Assembly (NCBI GenBank): GCA_020746105.1
Contig: CM036618.1
Span: 109,876,622 to 109,940,621 of the forward strand
Direction: 5' to 3'
Source of the DNA: Trogon surrucura
Taxonomy: Eukaryota > Chordata > Aves > Trogoniformes > Trogonidae
Length of the DNA: 64,000 bases
This document shows, piece after piece, positions 49,732 through 63,569 of the stretch; position 1 is the stretch's first letter, and each line of letters begins with the position of its first letter. Position numbers and translations under genes: made by a program. The notes under the pieces are model-generated. The model saw only the letters and a list, made by a program, of their open reading frames with translations, was not told the origin of the DNA and made no database searches.

Positions 49732-52700
49732 CTGTGTATCTGGCTTTGAATTTAGGAACGCTCCCACAGTAGACAGCAACTGGGGCGTGGTACTTAGCTT
49801 TAAAATAAGGACAGTACAAATTACTCAAAAGTGCAGCATTTGATATGGAAAGGAAAACAAGAGACACCCGTTTCTCCACAGAAGACCAAGAAGACCTGGT
49901 CTTGGCAACGGGTCTGACTTCACAGTATTCTGCACATTTGCATTTGTTCTGCTAGTTGCCCATCCGTCACCACAGGATTTCTTTCCTCTTCTTTCTAAAG
50001 GGTAGACAACCCACAATGGTCTCTAGAGTTTAACAATGTCTAGTAAGTAGATGCTTTCCAAAGTTAGTTCGAAAGTCCTTTCTTTCCATAATTCACACTC
50101 AATTTGTGGTTGGGTTTTGCGGATTTCTTTTTTAATTTCTCTTCACAACAAAGAAAGTATGAGGACACAAACAATCACTACGTATTATAAGTAATAGCAG
50201 GTTTGTACTCTGCATTAGCTGTCCCAAATATTCAGTGGGCTTGTTTGATTACTGAATCCATAGGATGCAAATTATCCAGCTGAACATTCTCTTTTCTTCT
50301 GCTTCACTGGTACAGGGCTATACCCCCTGCTTTCTTTAGTGCAGAGACACCTAAAGCCAACATACACATGTCCTGCCTCAAAAAAATTCTGCTCTTGGCA
50401 GAGAGTGTTTCCCTGCCCCTTATCCTGACCAGTATCTTCTCCACTACCCAGCCTCTGGGCCCGGGCTCTCACTTGTACAGCATGAAGAACAGCTGCTGCA
50501 CTTGCCAGCACCTCCAGGGTCTCACGATCAGCGCTCTGAACGCAGCTTTTGCACAGGCTCTGCCTCCCTGAGCCAAGCAGCATATTCCTGGGCACTGGCG
50601 CTGCTGCCGCAGGCGAACATCCTCCGGCCAAAGGCTGCAGGAACAGGATTGCAACAAAGCCCTGGCTGAAGAAGTCTCCAGTCTGCTGCAGCCCTTTACC
50701 TGCTGCGAAATCATCTTGCGTTGCCATGGCAGGGGTGGGAGCAATGGGCTCTTTGCAGCTGAAAGTCTGCTCCATGTGCTGCTGGTCGCTGGGCCTGATT
50801 CAGCTGCCGGTGGGTTCCCCTGCAGCATCAGGAGCCTACATGGAAAAACAGCACTGCTAGTGCAAGTGACGGCCGCCGATCCCTGGCACTGCCCTGCCTA
50901 CCGCGGTTCCTGCGTACGGCACCGCTCAAGTCAGGCGGTGTGAAAACAACACAAAAATATATGCAAGCTGTGCGTTTCCCACGTTTCGTCAAAATCCTGG
51001 TCACAAAGCCCAAACACTGGAGGAAGACTGCTGTCAGCGTAATGGGGACACATAACTCCACCCCAGCAGCTTCTCTGCCCAGGGCTGTATGGGCACGGCA
51101 CCAGAGGCAAGTCTCTTACTGCACCCACTGCTGTTGGACCCGGTGCAGCACATGGGAGTTGTTCCCACCGAACCCAGCGCTGCAGCAGAAGCATTGTTTC
51201 CCCCATTTGATACCAAAGAGCTGTAATGTCCCACTGGACTTACCCCAAGAACAACCAAAAAACGGGGAGTACAACAGTTTGCTTCTTTTTAATACAAACA
51301 TACCTGGATTTAAGGGGGGACACCAGGCTAACGGTACTGGAAACTGGTTTGTAACCCCTATCTCTAGCACTTTCTACCAGCCTGCAAGATTTTTTTTCCG
51401 GCAGAAAGAAGTAGGTAAGTTTTTATGGCACATGCACAAGTAATTCTGAGCCATAACTCAGACCAGAAGCCAAATACTTTCAAATCTGCCACCCGCTGGG
51501 ACAGGAAGGAGAAAAGCAGATGAAACAACTGCTGCTGTACCTAAATTGCCTACGTTTATAGAATTGCTGAGGTACCTATAGCACTTGTAGCACCTCAGAA
51601 AGCCTGAGGCTACAGCATAACCTAGGGGTGCCATCTATCCAGAAACTCCCAGCCATGGTCATATCCCAGGGGACAAGTCGAGTTGTAAACTCCAGAGTTA
51701 TAGAGCACAAGGTATTTGAGGGTAAAGGAAGTTTATGCTTAGCTCTTCAGGTTAGTGTTATTACAAAAGAGGACACTTCTCAGCTTCAGTCCGTGCAGTC
51801 CGTTTCCTTACTGGTTTGCTTGCTTTCGCTTTGAAACTCCCTAGAGATTTCTTTTCACATTCTGACAGAGACTTCAGTCACTGTACAGGGCTTGAGCTTC
51901 CTTAAACACATCAGCCTATTTCTTATGGCCTAACTGAGAGGTGAGAGGGGATTTTGCAGAGCTTACCTCAGGGTAAGAGGTCAGGATGGTAAGCCAACAG
52001 TAAAATTCCTACAAATGTTAGAGAGTACAGAAGGATGCCAATGTGCACTGCTTTAGGAGAATCCGGTCATAGGTGCCTCTAAAGCTCTGCAAACAGAAGG
52101 ACAATCGCATGGTAACTAAGTGCAGCCAGAAGGATCAATCACAGCCAGAGTTCAGAATTATCACAGAAGGAATAATGCCTCTGCACTTGAAGGAAGAAGC
52201 ACAGGCAGGTGCCTACATTAATGTGTTCTGTAAGCGTGAAACAAATAACAAAGAATGCCTGTACAAGGACTTTAGGTGCCCTCGCATCAAGCAAACTTAG
52301 AGTCAGGTAAGATGGTATCCTCAAGCACATTTCAATAGAAATTCCAGCAAGGCCCTGTACTGCTCCACTCCCTGCCCAAGAAATTTAACTCTGCTCAAAA
52401 GCCCTCAAAGCATTCATCTGGAGCAAGTCATTGCAGAAAGGCTGGAGTTAGCCAAAACAGTTAACGCACTTTGGCTTTCACCCTTTTTGCAAATCTCGGT
52501 AAACTCACAATGGCAACTTACAGTCAAGAAATTAAGTTGCTTAGAGGGTTTTTAGTTGCCTAATTGCTATTACTTTCAATGAGAGGCAGACAGTAAATAC
52601 CCTTGAAAATACAAATGGAAGTCTATTTGGACTATGTACTTTGAAACAAGGAACAGACCTATCATTGCAAGTGGGACTTGGGCATAAAGCAGGGATTAAG

Positions 52701-52798
52701 GTATATTTTCTTTGGTCTCATTGAACATCTAAGAAATACACCAGTGGAAATTTTGGCTGGTTAAGATCACCTCTGAAATGAAGCCCCATTGCTTGGAG
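49732..52798 (-). other. TOGARAM2 5' flank
   Basis: Presumed upstream region containing the promoter and any 5' UTR exons. A short CpG-richer patch at about 50865-50940 (CGGCCGCCGATCC, CCGCGGTTCCTGCGTACGG) is the only promoter-like sign. Long overlapping open frames around 50272-50860 are not supported as exons. The transcription start is not located. Confidence 0.4.
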
Positions 52799-53126
52799 TG
52801 TCAGAAGGATGCTGCCAGGCTCTTTTCAGCGACATCCCATGGCAGGACAAGGGGCAATGGGTTCAAGCTGGAATATAGGAAGTTCCACAAAAATATTAGA
52901 AAGTTCCACAAAAATATTAGAAAAAACTTTTGCACTGTGAGGGTGACAGAGCACTGGAACAGGCTGCCCAGGGAGGTTGTGGAGTCTCCTTTGGAGATAC
53001 TCAAAACTTGCCTGGACATGTTCCTGTGCGATCTACTGTAGGTGATCCTGCTCTGGCAGGGGGGCTGGACTAGATGATCTTCTGAGGTCCCTTCCAGCCC
53101 CTGATGTTCTGTGATTCTCTGATTAA
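52799..53126 (+). mobile_element. CR1 LINE 3' fragment with 21-bp internal duplication
   Basis: Starts in the ORF2 C-terminal codons ([13 protein letters not shown]) and ends CCCCTGATGTTCTGTGATTCTCTG. The 21-base unit AAGTTCCACAAAAATATTAG+A occurs twice in tandem at 52880-52900 and 52901-52921, adding seven in-frame codons. Confidence 0.95.
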
Positions 53127-56100
53127 AAATGCCCGAGAGGAAGCAGTAACTGTGAGAAATGAGTGTATCCTGTAGCTAGGACAGAAGGCTGCCCCTGCCT
53201 CTGCCACCTTGTGACACAAAGCCAGTCTCTCCATGCCTCAGTTTTGTTCCTCCTCAGGCTGTCCTACCTAAATGCTAACTACCAATCAAGTGTAATTAGG
53301 AAGGACATTACTTGTGGCACCTCCATGGTCCCCACAGGCTTAACTGCTGAAATTCAGGGCACAGCTCCTAATTCAGGCCAGCTACATGACATGGAACCCC
53401 CAAATGGAGAGCTACGTAGAGCCACCTGTCTGTCCCATTGCACCAAAACCACTGTAACTGGGGCAATAATGGCAGAGCAAATTGACTGCAGCCTGGAGGA
53501 AGCCCTGAGTGTGCAGAGTTCATCTTTTGCCACTGCTGATAGGAGCACGGAAAACACACTGGTGAAGACAGAGAATAGTGGCAGCAGTTCAATGCTGAGT
53601 GAAAAAAAAAGGGTTTGGAAATGGCTTTCTGAAAAGGAAAAGATGGAACACAGCGGCATATGAACAGCTCCAGGCCCTGGTGACATTTGAGCAGACCAGT
53701 CACTGTACTCTTTGTCGTCCTTCTGCGGGGTTAAGCAAAAGGAAATGCATCCTTTGGGATTTTCAGCGTCTTCAGATCACCAGCACACAGTAAATGAAAA
53801 CCGAGATTATTCAATGCTGTCATTACTTTCTTAACCAACTAACATGCTATTTCTCTGGCGGTGTCCCAGCACAGCAAACATACCGTATCGTTATGTGAAA
53901 CATGCCGGTTCTAACAACCCTGCAGAGCCCGCCAGGACTGGGCCCGCCATGGAGGCCGATCCCCATATCTCACTAGCTTCTTGTGAGGATAAAATGAAAT
54001 TAGAGTGATGACAGTTGTTCGGCATTTTTTTGGCCAGTGGACTTCATTGTGCAGGGCCATAATGCAGCTGTACAATGAAGTTTTTATGCAGAGAAAAAAA
54101 GCCATCACCCAGTGAAGTGGGCAGTTTCCCCAGGCCTGTGGGAGAATCACAAGGCTACCGATTGCATCTCTCCCCATTTTTCCAAGTTTTGGTGTCAAAG
54201 CTGCTTAGGTTAGACACACAGCTCACAAGAAGCGCTCCTGTGAACTTCATGTTTTGATGAATTTCTGAAGCAGCAAACTTGCTTTCACAAATATTTGCAG
54301 TGCACGGCAAGGAACACAGACAAAAGACATAAAGTGAAAAGCATCACCCACGTGATGCTCTTTTCACAAGTTCTGCCCTCAGCTTTCATTTCCAAGATCT
54401 TCTAAGTTCAATGTCTGTGTCAAAAGCTCCTGCAGTGGCTGCTTCTCAGCAGAGCAGGGCTCTGAACCATGAAACAAGAGTTACCACAAGCAGCAGCTTA
54501 GCCAGGGCAGAAAAACAAGAGTTAGGAATAAGCTGATCTGAATGCCAAACCTCATTAGCTCCTTTAAAAAGCGCTTGAACAATCCCTCACTCCAGCTCTA
54601 ATGAGGTGTTGTGCTGGACGCCACGGTTATTTGAGTACTGTACACAAGTTTGCTCCCCCTGAGCGCTGCGAAGGTCTCTGCTGGAGCTGCGGCCAAGGGC
54701 AGTTGCTCCCCAAAGGTGGGTGACTGATCGCTCTGTGGGCTCCTGTGACTGCCGGACGCAATGAGAAGGAGCCAAGTACACTGACACACCTTTGCCTGGA
54801 GCATAACTCAGCCTCAGCCAAAAGCGTTGAAAGGTTTCCTCTCCTTATTGAGGCACTTTTGAACATGATTCTGAGCCCACGCAGGGGTTCGCAGAGCACC
54901 TCATGCAGAGACGACCTCACCCTGAGGGCCCTCTGGGTGCTAATGCTGTAGGAACATAAATTAGCTGACAACAGTAAAGCTGCAGGGGCTGAAACTAGAA
55001 AAAGTGTGCAACAGTCAGCTGCTGCTTCTCTTCTGAAAGCGGGTCTTCATGGCACATAGGGTTTCTGCCATGAAGGACTCTACAAAAGGCTCTAGATGCC
55101 CAGCACTCAAGGCTTGGGAACAGAAACGGTCACAATCAGCACCTTCACAGTCAGTCCAACCAGTGGCCCACGTCTTGAAATGTTAGGCCAGCTGTTTGTT
55201 GGCTCACGCCAGTTTCCTTTAAAAGCATTTCCTTAGAAATATTGAGCTTGTCTCCCTTGGTGCCTTCCTCTCACTTGCCTCAGAATCTTCCACAGCATAC
55301 TCCGGGGTGAAGCCATCCCAGAGAGCTACTGAAGTAACGCTCCCTGGCCAGTAGTTTTCTCCTGGCAGGGCTCTGCATACGGATCCACACATCTTTCATA
55401 AAGGCACAAACCACCTCCAAGCACTCTGACTACAAGCAGGTTTCCACAAACAACTGCGTAAATCCAAGATAACTCCAAGTGAGCATCCTAAGGGCTCTGT
55501 CCTATTCCTGTGTAATCATCAGGCAGGGAAATCTCAATAATCTGAATCAATTTCATTCAGCTGCAACAGGGAATCCAAGTTTTGTATTGAAATCTTTCAT
55601 TATGAGTAACAAGCACTGGGAGCATGAGGGGCAGGGCTGACTTGCAAAAGCACAAGCACATCCCTCTAACGAGACCAGTTTAATTGTCCATTTTATCACT
55701 CTCGTATATATCCCACTAAAGTCCCAGTACTGTTCTTAGTGCTGGACAAACATTGAACCACAACATCTCCCACTACTCACAAGTTATTCCTTGGTCTTTA
55801 CAGTATTTAAGCACCTCTGTCTTACTCAGGGCCTAAGGCCACTATTCAAGCATCACTGAAAATCTTAAAGCCTCCATTCACTCAACCTGCAAGGTATCAC
55901 TCCACAGGAACTTCAATCCCCAGGTACCCAAGTGTCCACAGGCTGAAGCTGGCTAAATACAGGGTCTGTTCTCATCTGACTCCCTGCTCAGAGCTCCACC
56001 CTGTGGTGCTCAGAGGGCCGAAGGCAGGATCTTCAGTTAAGGTGGACATCACTTATTTTCCAACACCTACCAGCTGGCAGCATCTACCTTGGGTGAGCTG

Positions 56101-57129
56101 GAGGCTATTAAGAGGTAAAGGAGTAATAGGCTGCCTCTGCAACAAACTGCAGGGCTTACAGGGAGGGGGACAAAAAAGACCTGCCAGATAGGAACATGCA
56201 GCACAGTAGAGCTGGCTGATGAAACCCTCCAGTGATTTGGCTCACTGACCTGACAGAAAACACTGTGTTTCCTAACTGCCATAACTTCCAGCATCTGAAA
56301 GGGAACAAAGCTGAAGAACACCATGAAGAGTGGAAGACTGCAGAAGCAGGGCTAACTCAGCTGCTGATTCATTGCCTGGCCTGTAGAGAAATAGGAATAG
56401 AAATTTTAACATTCTGTGATTCTGTGAAATCTTAAGGCCAGGAAGAAGTTAGGAACCTATAAACGTGACCGCTGTAGGCCACAGATCTTGAATAAGTCAA
56501 TTTTAGTTTCTTACAGGTCAATTTCTCCAACTGAAAACTGCAAATGGTGCGTGGAAGCTTTGCAAAGCTCTCAGATGCCTTGGGGTGACAGAGGAATATT
56601 ACATAAATACAGGGGGTTACCAGTGTAGTTCCAGCAGCAGTCTCTGCAGCAGAGCCCCAACGTGCTAAATTGTTAGGGGTGAGGGTGCGAGCATATCACC
56701 GGGAAGGAAGAGAATGGGGGAAAAGTAAAGCCAAAGCATTCTCTCCAGAGAGAGAGAAACACAAGGAGAAAGTAACTGGCAAACACCCCTGGTAATGAGC
56801 AGGGTCTCTGTATCTCAGTCATTCAGAGTTCGACTTGTCCTCCCTCTGTTGCTGTGCCAGGCTGGTACCTCTGCATCCCAAAAGAAATTCTAGATGTATC
56901 AGACTGTGGATATTCCCTCTTCACCCTCCTATATCTTTTCCAGATCCAGTTTTCTGAGATTCATACTTAAAGTAACAAACTCCTTTGAAGACAGAGGCTA
57001 ACCTGGAGGCAAATTTGATCCTAAGAGTGATATTGCTTTGGGACTAAGCATTTAAGTACCTGAGAGCCTGTGAGCTCCCTAAAGTTTGTTTCTCCTCTCT
57101 TTGAATGAGTTAAATGATTCTACTTGTCC
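53127..57129. other. intergenic sequence, no gene seen
   Basis: 4 kb without recognisable features. Open frames up to 166 codons (53163-53663 plus) have no family character or splice support. Confidence 0.5.
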
Positions 57130-57404
57130 CCAGAATCACACAGAATTGTCCAGAATGGAAAAGACCTTTAGGATTATGGAGTCCAACCATTAACCTAACA
57201 CAGATAAATCCTCGACAAAATGTATCCCTTATTACTATGTCTACAGACTCTGAAATACCTCCGGGGAAGGGAACTCCACCACTGCCCTGGGCAACCTGTT
57301 GCAATGCCTGATAATCCTTTCAGTAAAGAAATTCTTCCTAATATCCAATCTAAACTTCACTTGGCACAAACTGACACCTTTTACTCTTGTTCTATTACTT
57401 GTTA
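57130..57404 (-). mobile_element. CR1 LINE 3' fragment, old
   Basis: Plus-strand reading CAGAATCACACAGAATTGTCC...GAAAAGACCTTTAGGATTATGGAGTCCAACC to CTAATATCCAATCTAAAC. Diverged copy, minus orientation, about 275 bp. Confidence 0.88.
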
Positions 57405-60400
57405 CTTGGTTGAACATTCTTTGGAGTGCAGTGCCAAGGTTAAACTTTGTGAAATGCAGCAATTTAGACCCTTGGCAAGAGCACAGTTGATTACCATCCT
57501 GCAGGGGTGAACCGTCACCCCCAGGGACCATATAACACTGACCTAAACCTCAGCAGGGGCCCATTCAGAAAGTTGTTTTGAGTTCCGCCGGCCTTGATTC
57601 TACCTGGAAGATAACAGTGTGAGCCCAGGAAGAACCAAAGGTGCAGTTTTTGCTTTTTGGCCTCAGTCAGATTAAGGGGAATTTGAGCAGGAGCTGAGCA
57701 GGGACTTGCCCATTTGCCCAGCAAAAGGAGCCTTGGGTATCCAAGGGAAGCACCTGAGCCAGGGTGGGAGCTCTCGCTCTGCCTGTGGTGTGGCAGAGGC
57801 CAGGCTGTTGCTTTTCTTACTAAAAGGAGCTTCTCTGCCAACAAACCACCATGTCTGCTCTCCAGCTCCTGCCTACCCCCCTCCCTCCTCCCTCCATCCA
57901 CCATCCCAAGCATTGTTCTTCTTCCACACCTCCCAGGACCATCTCATGTTTTAATTGACACCCAAACTCTATGGCACACAGTTGGAGCCACCCAGCAGAA
58001 GCTTTATTCATGTGCCTTTTAAGACTTTTCAAAACAGCTCTTGGAAAAGAGAAAAATAAAAGGAAAAATCATCAAATTTTTCTCCCAGATTTTATTGCGT
58101 TCTGGGAGAGACACCTGCACCAAGCAACCTCCACCACAGCATAGTGAAAGCAACCCCTCTGCCTGGCTCCTGCCAGCCCCCCCCGGAGCACCACCTTGCT
58201 GAGAAAACAACACCACAGGAGACAGGGCTCTCCACCAACCTCTTTCACAAGCACGCGTGTCCTTCACTTTGAAAATTTAGCTCCACATCGTTAAGATTGT
58301 AATCCCCCCAGGAACTGTATAACCCTGCTGCAGGTTGCCTCCCACAGCGAACAAGGATTTCTTCTGCTCCAGACCCTGTGTTTCCAAAACTGCAAGCAGG
58401 GATGGCCATTTGTCAAGCTGGACCCCTTCTCCCAGAGGACAGCAGGCTCCCCCGTCCAGGCATACAAGCTCAGTGAGCAAACAGTGTCCCATACCAGGAA
58501 TAAACAAGGCTGCATAGCAACCACTTCTCTGAAGAAATCTTGAGCATGAGATGCAAGGAATATCTTTTGCCTGCAGGGCTGGCAGGCAGCTCCCTGGGTG
58601 CTGCAGCCACAAGCACCTGAGAGACCTTAGCAGCACCCAGATCTTCAGGCAGCGACACACTCCGACCTGCAATGTGCTCCCGGTCCCTCCCTGCCTGCTC
58701 ACGACCGCTGTGTGATAAAGGGGAAAAGAGCCATAGAAAACCATCTGCAGGAGTTAGCAATCCTCCTCCAACACGCAAAGGTAGCATACGCACCTTGTTG
58801 TCATTTGGGGAGGTGACTGTCACCTCACTAGGTAAAAGCAGCAGCAAAGCCAAAGGGAAGCATCCTCCTGTCACTGTCCCCCACCCATCGGTACTGGTGG
58901 TGTAGGAGTGAAGGGATACGGCCTCACAGTGAGTCACCTTAAACCACGCAGTTCTCTCAGCTTCTCCAAAGCTGAGTAATCAGATGTCTGAGAAAATAAC
59001 AACCCTGTATACTGCAGGATGGCAGAAAATAGCTGACTGCAGCAAATATGTCTCCAAAATGTGACACCTTCTGCATGAAACTGGAGAATTCTCCCAAAAA
59101 GCTTCTCCCTTTGGCTACAAACAAGAGGCAGAGGACTGCGCTCAGCCTCCAGCACTGCTTTAGACCTTAGGAGGCACGAGGAAAATTCTACCTCTGCCAT
59201 GTTGCAGACTTCAGGCATGACTTAATCAAAGCAAGCATTACAGAAATGCTGCTTGTTCTCTGTTCTCCATGTTTTCCTTTAAGGCAATTAACACTTTAAG
59301 GCAGGGAATTGTCTCTTCCTACGTGTGTGTGCAGCTTCTAACAGAGCTGGCACGGCTGTCAGCTAGGGATGTTACCGTAAAATAGTGGTGGCAGTAGCTC
59401 TTCAGAGCTTTCTCTGATACAGTGTTTGGTTGTTCCCTTTAATTAAGGGGCCAGCAATAAGCTGCCAGCTCAGCTCACATGAAAAAGTTAAGCTCCTGGG
59501 TGTCTCAGAATGAGCACTTCTACAAGGGAAACAGCATCAGCAGCACTGAAAAGTGTGACTCTCGTTAAATCACCAAAAGTGACAGAAGTAGAGCAGAGAT
59601 GGTCAGCTGCTCGGACTAAGACCACCCAGGAGCATCTAATGTCGTCTCCCTCCTTGAGCTCTTACTTAGACACTCTTTTCTTTTGACTCAGTAATACTGA
59701 AGCCGCTGGGACAGATTCAGCTGAAGAGAAATCGGAAAACCTATGTGCTTGAAAACACTAAGCCAAACTTTTATTTTGTACTTTCTAAAAGGAAAAAGAA
59801 AATTACAGCCATAGTTGGGCAAGAGAGTACTCTCCCTCCTGAGCATAACTTGGGTCACACCCACTTCACCTCCTGCAAGCATCGCTCCTGTCACCGTGCT
59901 CTTCTGTCACCTGCACGCCCTGCAATGGCACATTACGTGACACAGGGAAGCAGCAGTGACCATGTGTTCACATGCATTCTGGAAATGAACCTGGCGATGG
60001 TTATCATGCTGTTCCTTGAGGCAGCCACGGCACACACCTTGCTATGAGGTTGTTATCCGTAACACTCAATTATCTCTCTCATTTAAGCGTAGCAACCCAA
60101 GCACCTCCACCAGTCCCCTGCTGTGACAAAGAACAGTCCAATCATTCCTCATAAGTTAACAAAACAAATGGCCTTGAAATCTCCTTTCTGAGACATGAAG
60201 CGTGGCCTCTCTATTTCAACAGGCACACCTTACTTGGCCACACCTCCACACTCTGCTTTGAACCCTTGGGGCTCCACAGGCAGGCAGGAGCACAGGGCTG
60301 AGCAGGACTTTTTCATCTTCTGTGCAGCAGGGATGGAAATCATGTCACCTTACATGCTTGTATCCAGAAACCAGCTCAGCTGTTCCTCTCAGCGTATTTT

Positions 60401-61284
60401 TCTTCATGTGGCAAGCTCGCTGAGCAGCACAGCCTCCTGGCATGCCAGCAGCTTCTTTTTTGGTCACAGGAACCTCTGCTGGTTTGTAAGCCCTTGGGCT
60501 TTCCCCATGGCAACCTCGTTTGTGCACTGGGCAAGGGCGACTGATGCTGCATGGCATCTGAGCCCGTGAGGGAAATGGCCCAAGTGCACAGAGTGAATGT
60601 TCATTAGAGCCCAGCAGACAGGTCTGGAGTCACTGAGCTTATACGAACCTTTTTAAAACGCTCATTTTTATCAATCCTGAATTCACAGTGATAGAAAAAG
60701 AGAAAAGCTGGAGAGACATCATGAAAAGTATATACTGCTGTATCTACCTCTCTCCATCTGTCTCTGTTTTGCCTAGCACTTGGTAGCATCAAGCCCTTCC
60801 TGGATTTTCCTTATTCATTAGACACTGTCCCTTGCTCAACAGGAGCCTGAGGGTTTTGAGAGGGACACCACCTTCTATAACCCTTCCTTCACCACGTGCT
60901 GTTACGAAGAATAAATCAAATTATCCAAAGAGTGACAAGTGTGCAAGGCATGCACCTCAGTGCCATGGAAGGCAAAGAGGAGCTGTTAACATGCAAAGAC
61001 ATGTAAGGCAGAAAACCTGCAGCTTCAGCTTCTCCATCTTCAGAAATCTCTATTCAGTGAAAGACTTCCATGCTGCTGTGTACTGAAGCCAATGCCTGAA
61101 TTAAAAATCTCAGAAAAAAATATGCTTCAATTTCCTTAAAGGAGATGTGTTTTCTGAACAAAACTCATGAAAGATAAAGGGACAGGAAATTATAACTCGA
61201 CAATTTAAAGCATAAGCACACAAGACTCGGAAAAACTAAGGTCAGGGAAAATTTAAACAGTAATACTTTGGACTCACAATCATA
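57405..61284. other. intergenic sequence, no gene seen
   Basis: 3.9 kb. A C8 run at about 58178-58185 and several overlapping short open frames; none is supported as a gene. Confidence 0.5.
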
Positions 61285-61509
61285 TTACAGCTTCCCTGTG
61301 ATGAGCCCAGAGCAGTCTGCATTGCCACAAGTGTCACTGAACACCTCTTCCTGAGGCGACTCAAGCAGTGTCAAAATACACTGGGAAACCAAGGTAGGCA
61401 AAAGCACTCCAAACCTCGCTTGGGACCTCAAGAGTAAATAAACTGCAGTGAGACCAGCAAAACACAGCTTCTCTTGATCTGGTGACAACTGTCTGTGGCA
61501 GGATAACAG
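61285..61509 (-). CDS. unrecognised exon-like ORF with stop codon
   Basis: On the minus strand a good acceptor (CCCAATCTCAG|CTG at 61510) is followed by 74 open codons to TAA at 61287-61285. The translation has a Leu-rich alternating pattern (LTAVYLLLRSQARFGVLL, then TLVSQCILTLLESPQEEVF) like a helical or HEAT-type repeat tail. I do not recognise it. It is not obviously WDR43, the gene I would expect upstream of TOGARAM2. A second frame is open for 74 codons over partly the same bases, so chance is possible. Confidence 0.25.
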   Translation of the reverse strand: MLSCHRQLSPDQEKLCFAGLTAVYLLLRSQARFGVLLPTLVSQCILTLLESPQEEVFSDTCGNADCSGLITGKL

Positions 61510-62709
61510 CTGAGATTGGGTCAGCTGGAGGAGAAAATGCTGAGGTGTTTTGAAAAGAAGTGTAAAACAAGAGCACTATTCTCATTTACAGATGTACTAC
61601 ATTAAGAGCTGCCAGCTAAGCATTATCGGAGTTCTACATGTGTGGATCAGGGACTTTCAGTCTGATGAATAGAGTATCTTGACTATAGCTTGCCAAATTT
61701 TTTTTGATGGAGAACGCGGGGACTCCACAATATTGATGCGATCTGTGAAAATGTGCTTGTTTCAAATATTTCTGTGAAAAAATAAGTTTTAGACCTGAAC
61801 ATCTCATACTTTATCTTCCATAAAGTTATAAAATTATCTCCTTTCTGAGTAATACTCGTTCTACGCAGTTAAAATCTTCCTACCGCCTACATCAGACATA
61901 TTTCCAGATCAGACCTTGATGAGAAAAAAAGCCTACTTCCAGTGCTTCCTCAATATAGCAGGGGAGTAGAGATTGCTGTATGCCTGGGAAGTCATAGAGA
62001 ATATTTTAACTTCTGTAAGGTTTGGAAAAATGACTTCAGCATGCTTCTTGGACATTCGCAGTACAAAGGGATGCAGGCAAATAAGCTCTGAGCTTCAAGT
62101 GTATCCTAGAGAACAAGGTGTCCCAGGTACTCCAGCACACCTCAGTGGCCCTCCCCAAAGAGGCCTCACAGACTGGAACAGAGACCTCCATGAGACAGCC
62201 GAAAACCAGCCCAGTTTAGGAATGCCCAGAGCCCCTCTAACCACCTCTGGGGACCCAGGGCACAGTACAAGCACTGTGCTTTGCAGCCTAATTCATTCAG
62301 GATCATACAGTCCTAAAATTAAGCCTTCTTGGTTCCCATGTTGCTGATCTAGTTAACTGCATATTGGCTAATTGCAGGCTTTTAACTCTCTGCCAAGTGC
62401 GGCACCTCGCCATCTGTTTGCCCTGGCTACCTGAAGAGTCAGCAGGCACGTGAAGCTGCACCTCAGCTGGGGACACAGAGAAACCAGCTGCTAGCACCTG
62501 CTGTCTAGTCCAAGTCTGCGTTTAATTTGCTTTGCCATAATAAAATGTTTATTATATAACAAGGGAAAAAACATGAAATCCAATACCAAAACAAAAAAGA
62601 AGAAAGACTCTAGTTCTTACACAGGCATGTCACAAGCAGGGCCAGCGACCCAGTTTGCTAACCCAGTGTATGCAGATACACTTCCCATTTTCCTGATAGC
62701 TGGATAGAG
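61510..62709. other. intergenic sequence, no gene seen
   Basis: 1.2 kb, nothing recognised besides ordinary short open frames. Confidence 0.5.
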
Positions 62710-62961
62710 ATTCATAGAATTGTTTCAGTTGGAAAAGACCTTTAAGATCATTGAGTCCAACTATTAATCTAACACTGCCAAGCCCACCACTAAATCACAT
62801 TCCTAAGCACCACATCTACACATCTTTGGAACACCTCCAGGGATGGTGACACCACCACTTCCCTGGGCAGCCTGTTCCAGTGCTTAACAACCCCTTCTGT
62901 GAAGAAGTTTTTCCTAATATCCAGTCTAAACCTTCCCCGGCATAACTTGAGGCCATTCCAT
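62710..62961 (-). mobile_element. CR1 LINE 3' fragment
   Basis: Plus-strand reading GATTCATAGAATTGTTTCAGTTGG, CCTTTAAGATCATTGAGTCC and CTAATATCCAGTCTAAACC. Minus-oriented, about 250 bp, moderately old subfamily. Confidence 0.92.
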
Positions 62962-63569
62962 GATTCAAAAGACCAAAGCCTTTCCCCTCAAATTTACCGG
63001 AATTTAGACCAAACAATTTTGAAACATCAACCCAGCTGCTACGGTTTTTACTAATGCTCGGTCCCCTGAACTCGCCTGCTGGAGACAGACCTGGGCTGGG
63101 GCACCTCTAAGGGGGAGGGCAAAGTCCATCAGGTTGACCCACGCTGCACCAGGGATCGCTATCACAGCGCAAGGCGCAGTGCTAACTGCAGCCCGGCTGT
63201 ACCTGCTCTGCTGTCTTGGAAGTGCAGCTGCAGGGGCTGCAGGCCCTTGATGAGTTGGTTTTCAGTGCTTCAGTGAGCTACTGTGCACAGTGAAGCAGCT
63301 GTGTAACATCAAAGCTGCATGGAAAATAAAATACTTTCCCACACCACCACATGAAAGGCAAGGCAAGAGCCAGGAACTGAGCCTCAGTAATGTGTAGTTC
63401 AGTCCTCAGACTTTAAAATCTGTCTGCTCCTACAGAAAGATTAGTTGCACTTGTCCCAAGAGCCCAATTTTCCCCTCAACAGCACTGACTTGCCAAGCAG
63501 AAAATCTGTCAGAACAGTTTGGGTGCAGGGCTGAGGCTTCAGGACTGCATTTCTTTGACTGCTCTTGGT
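62962..63569. other. intergenic sequence, nothing recognised
   Basis: Short gap between two CR1s with no feature that I can name. Confidence 0.55.

Noticed and set aside
50272..50860. Two overlapping minus-strand open frames (167 and 119 codons) upstream of TOGARAM2.
   Set aside because: Neither links in phase to TOGARAM2 exon 1 by visible splice sites, and overlapping frames on both strands suggest GC-driven chance.
50865..50940. CpG island promoter.
   Set aside because: Only a short CpG-richer patch; too small to call an island from inspection.
53163..53663. 166-codon plus-strand open frame.
   Set aside because: No recognisable domain, no splice context, composition like surrounding non-coding DNA, and overlapped by antisense open frames.
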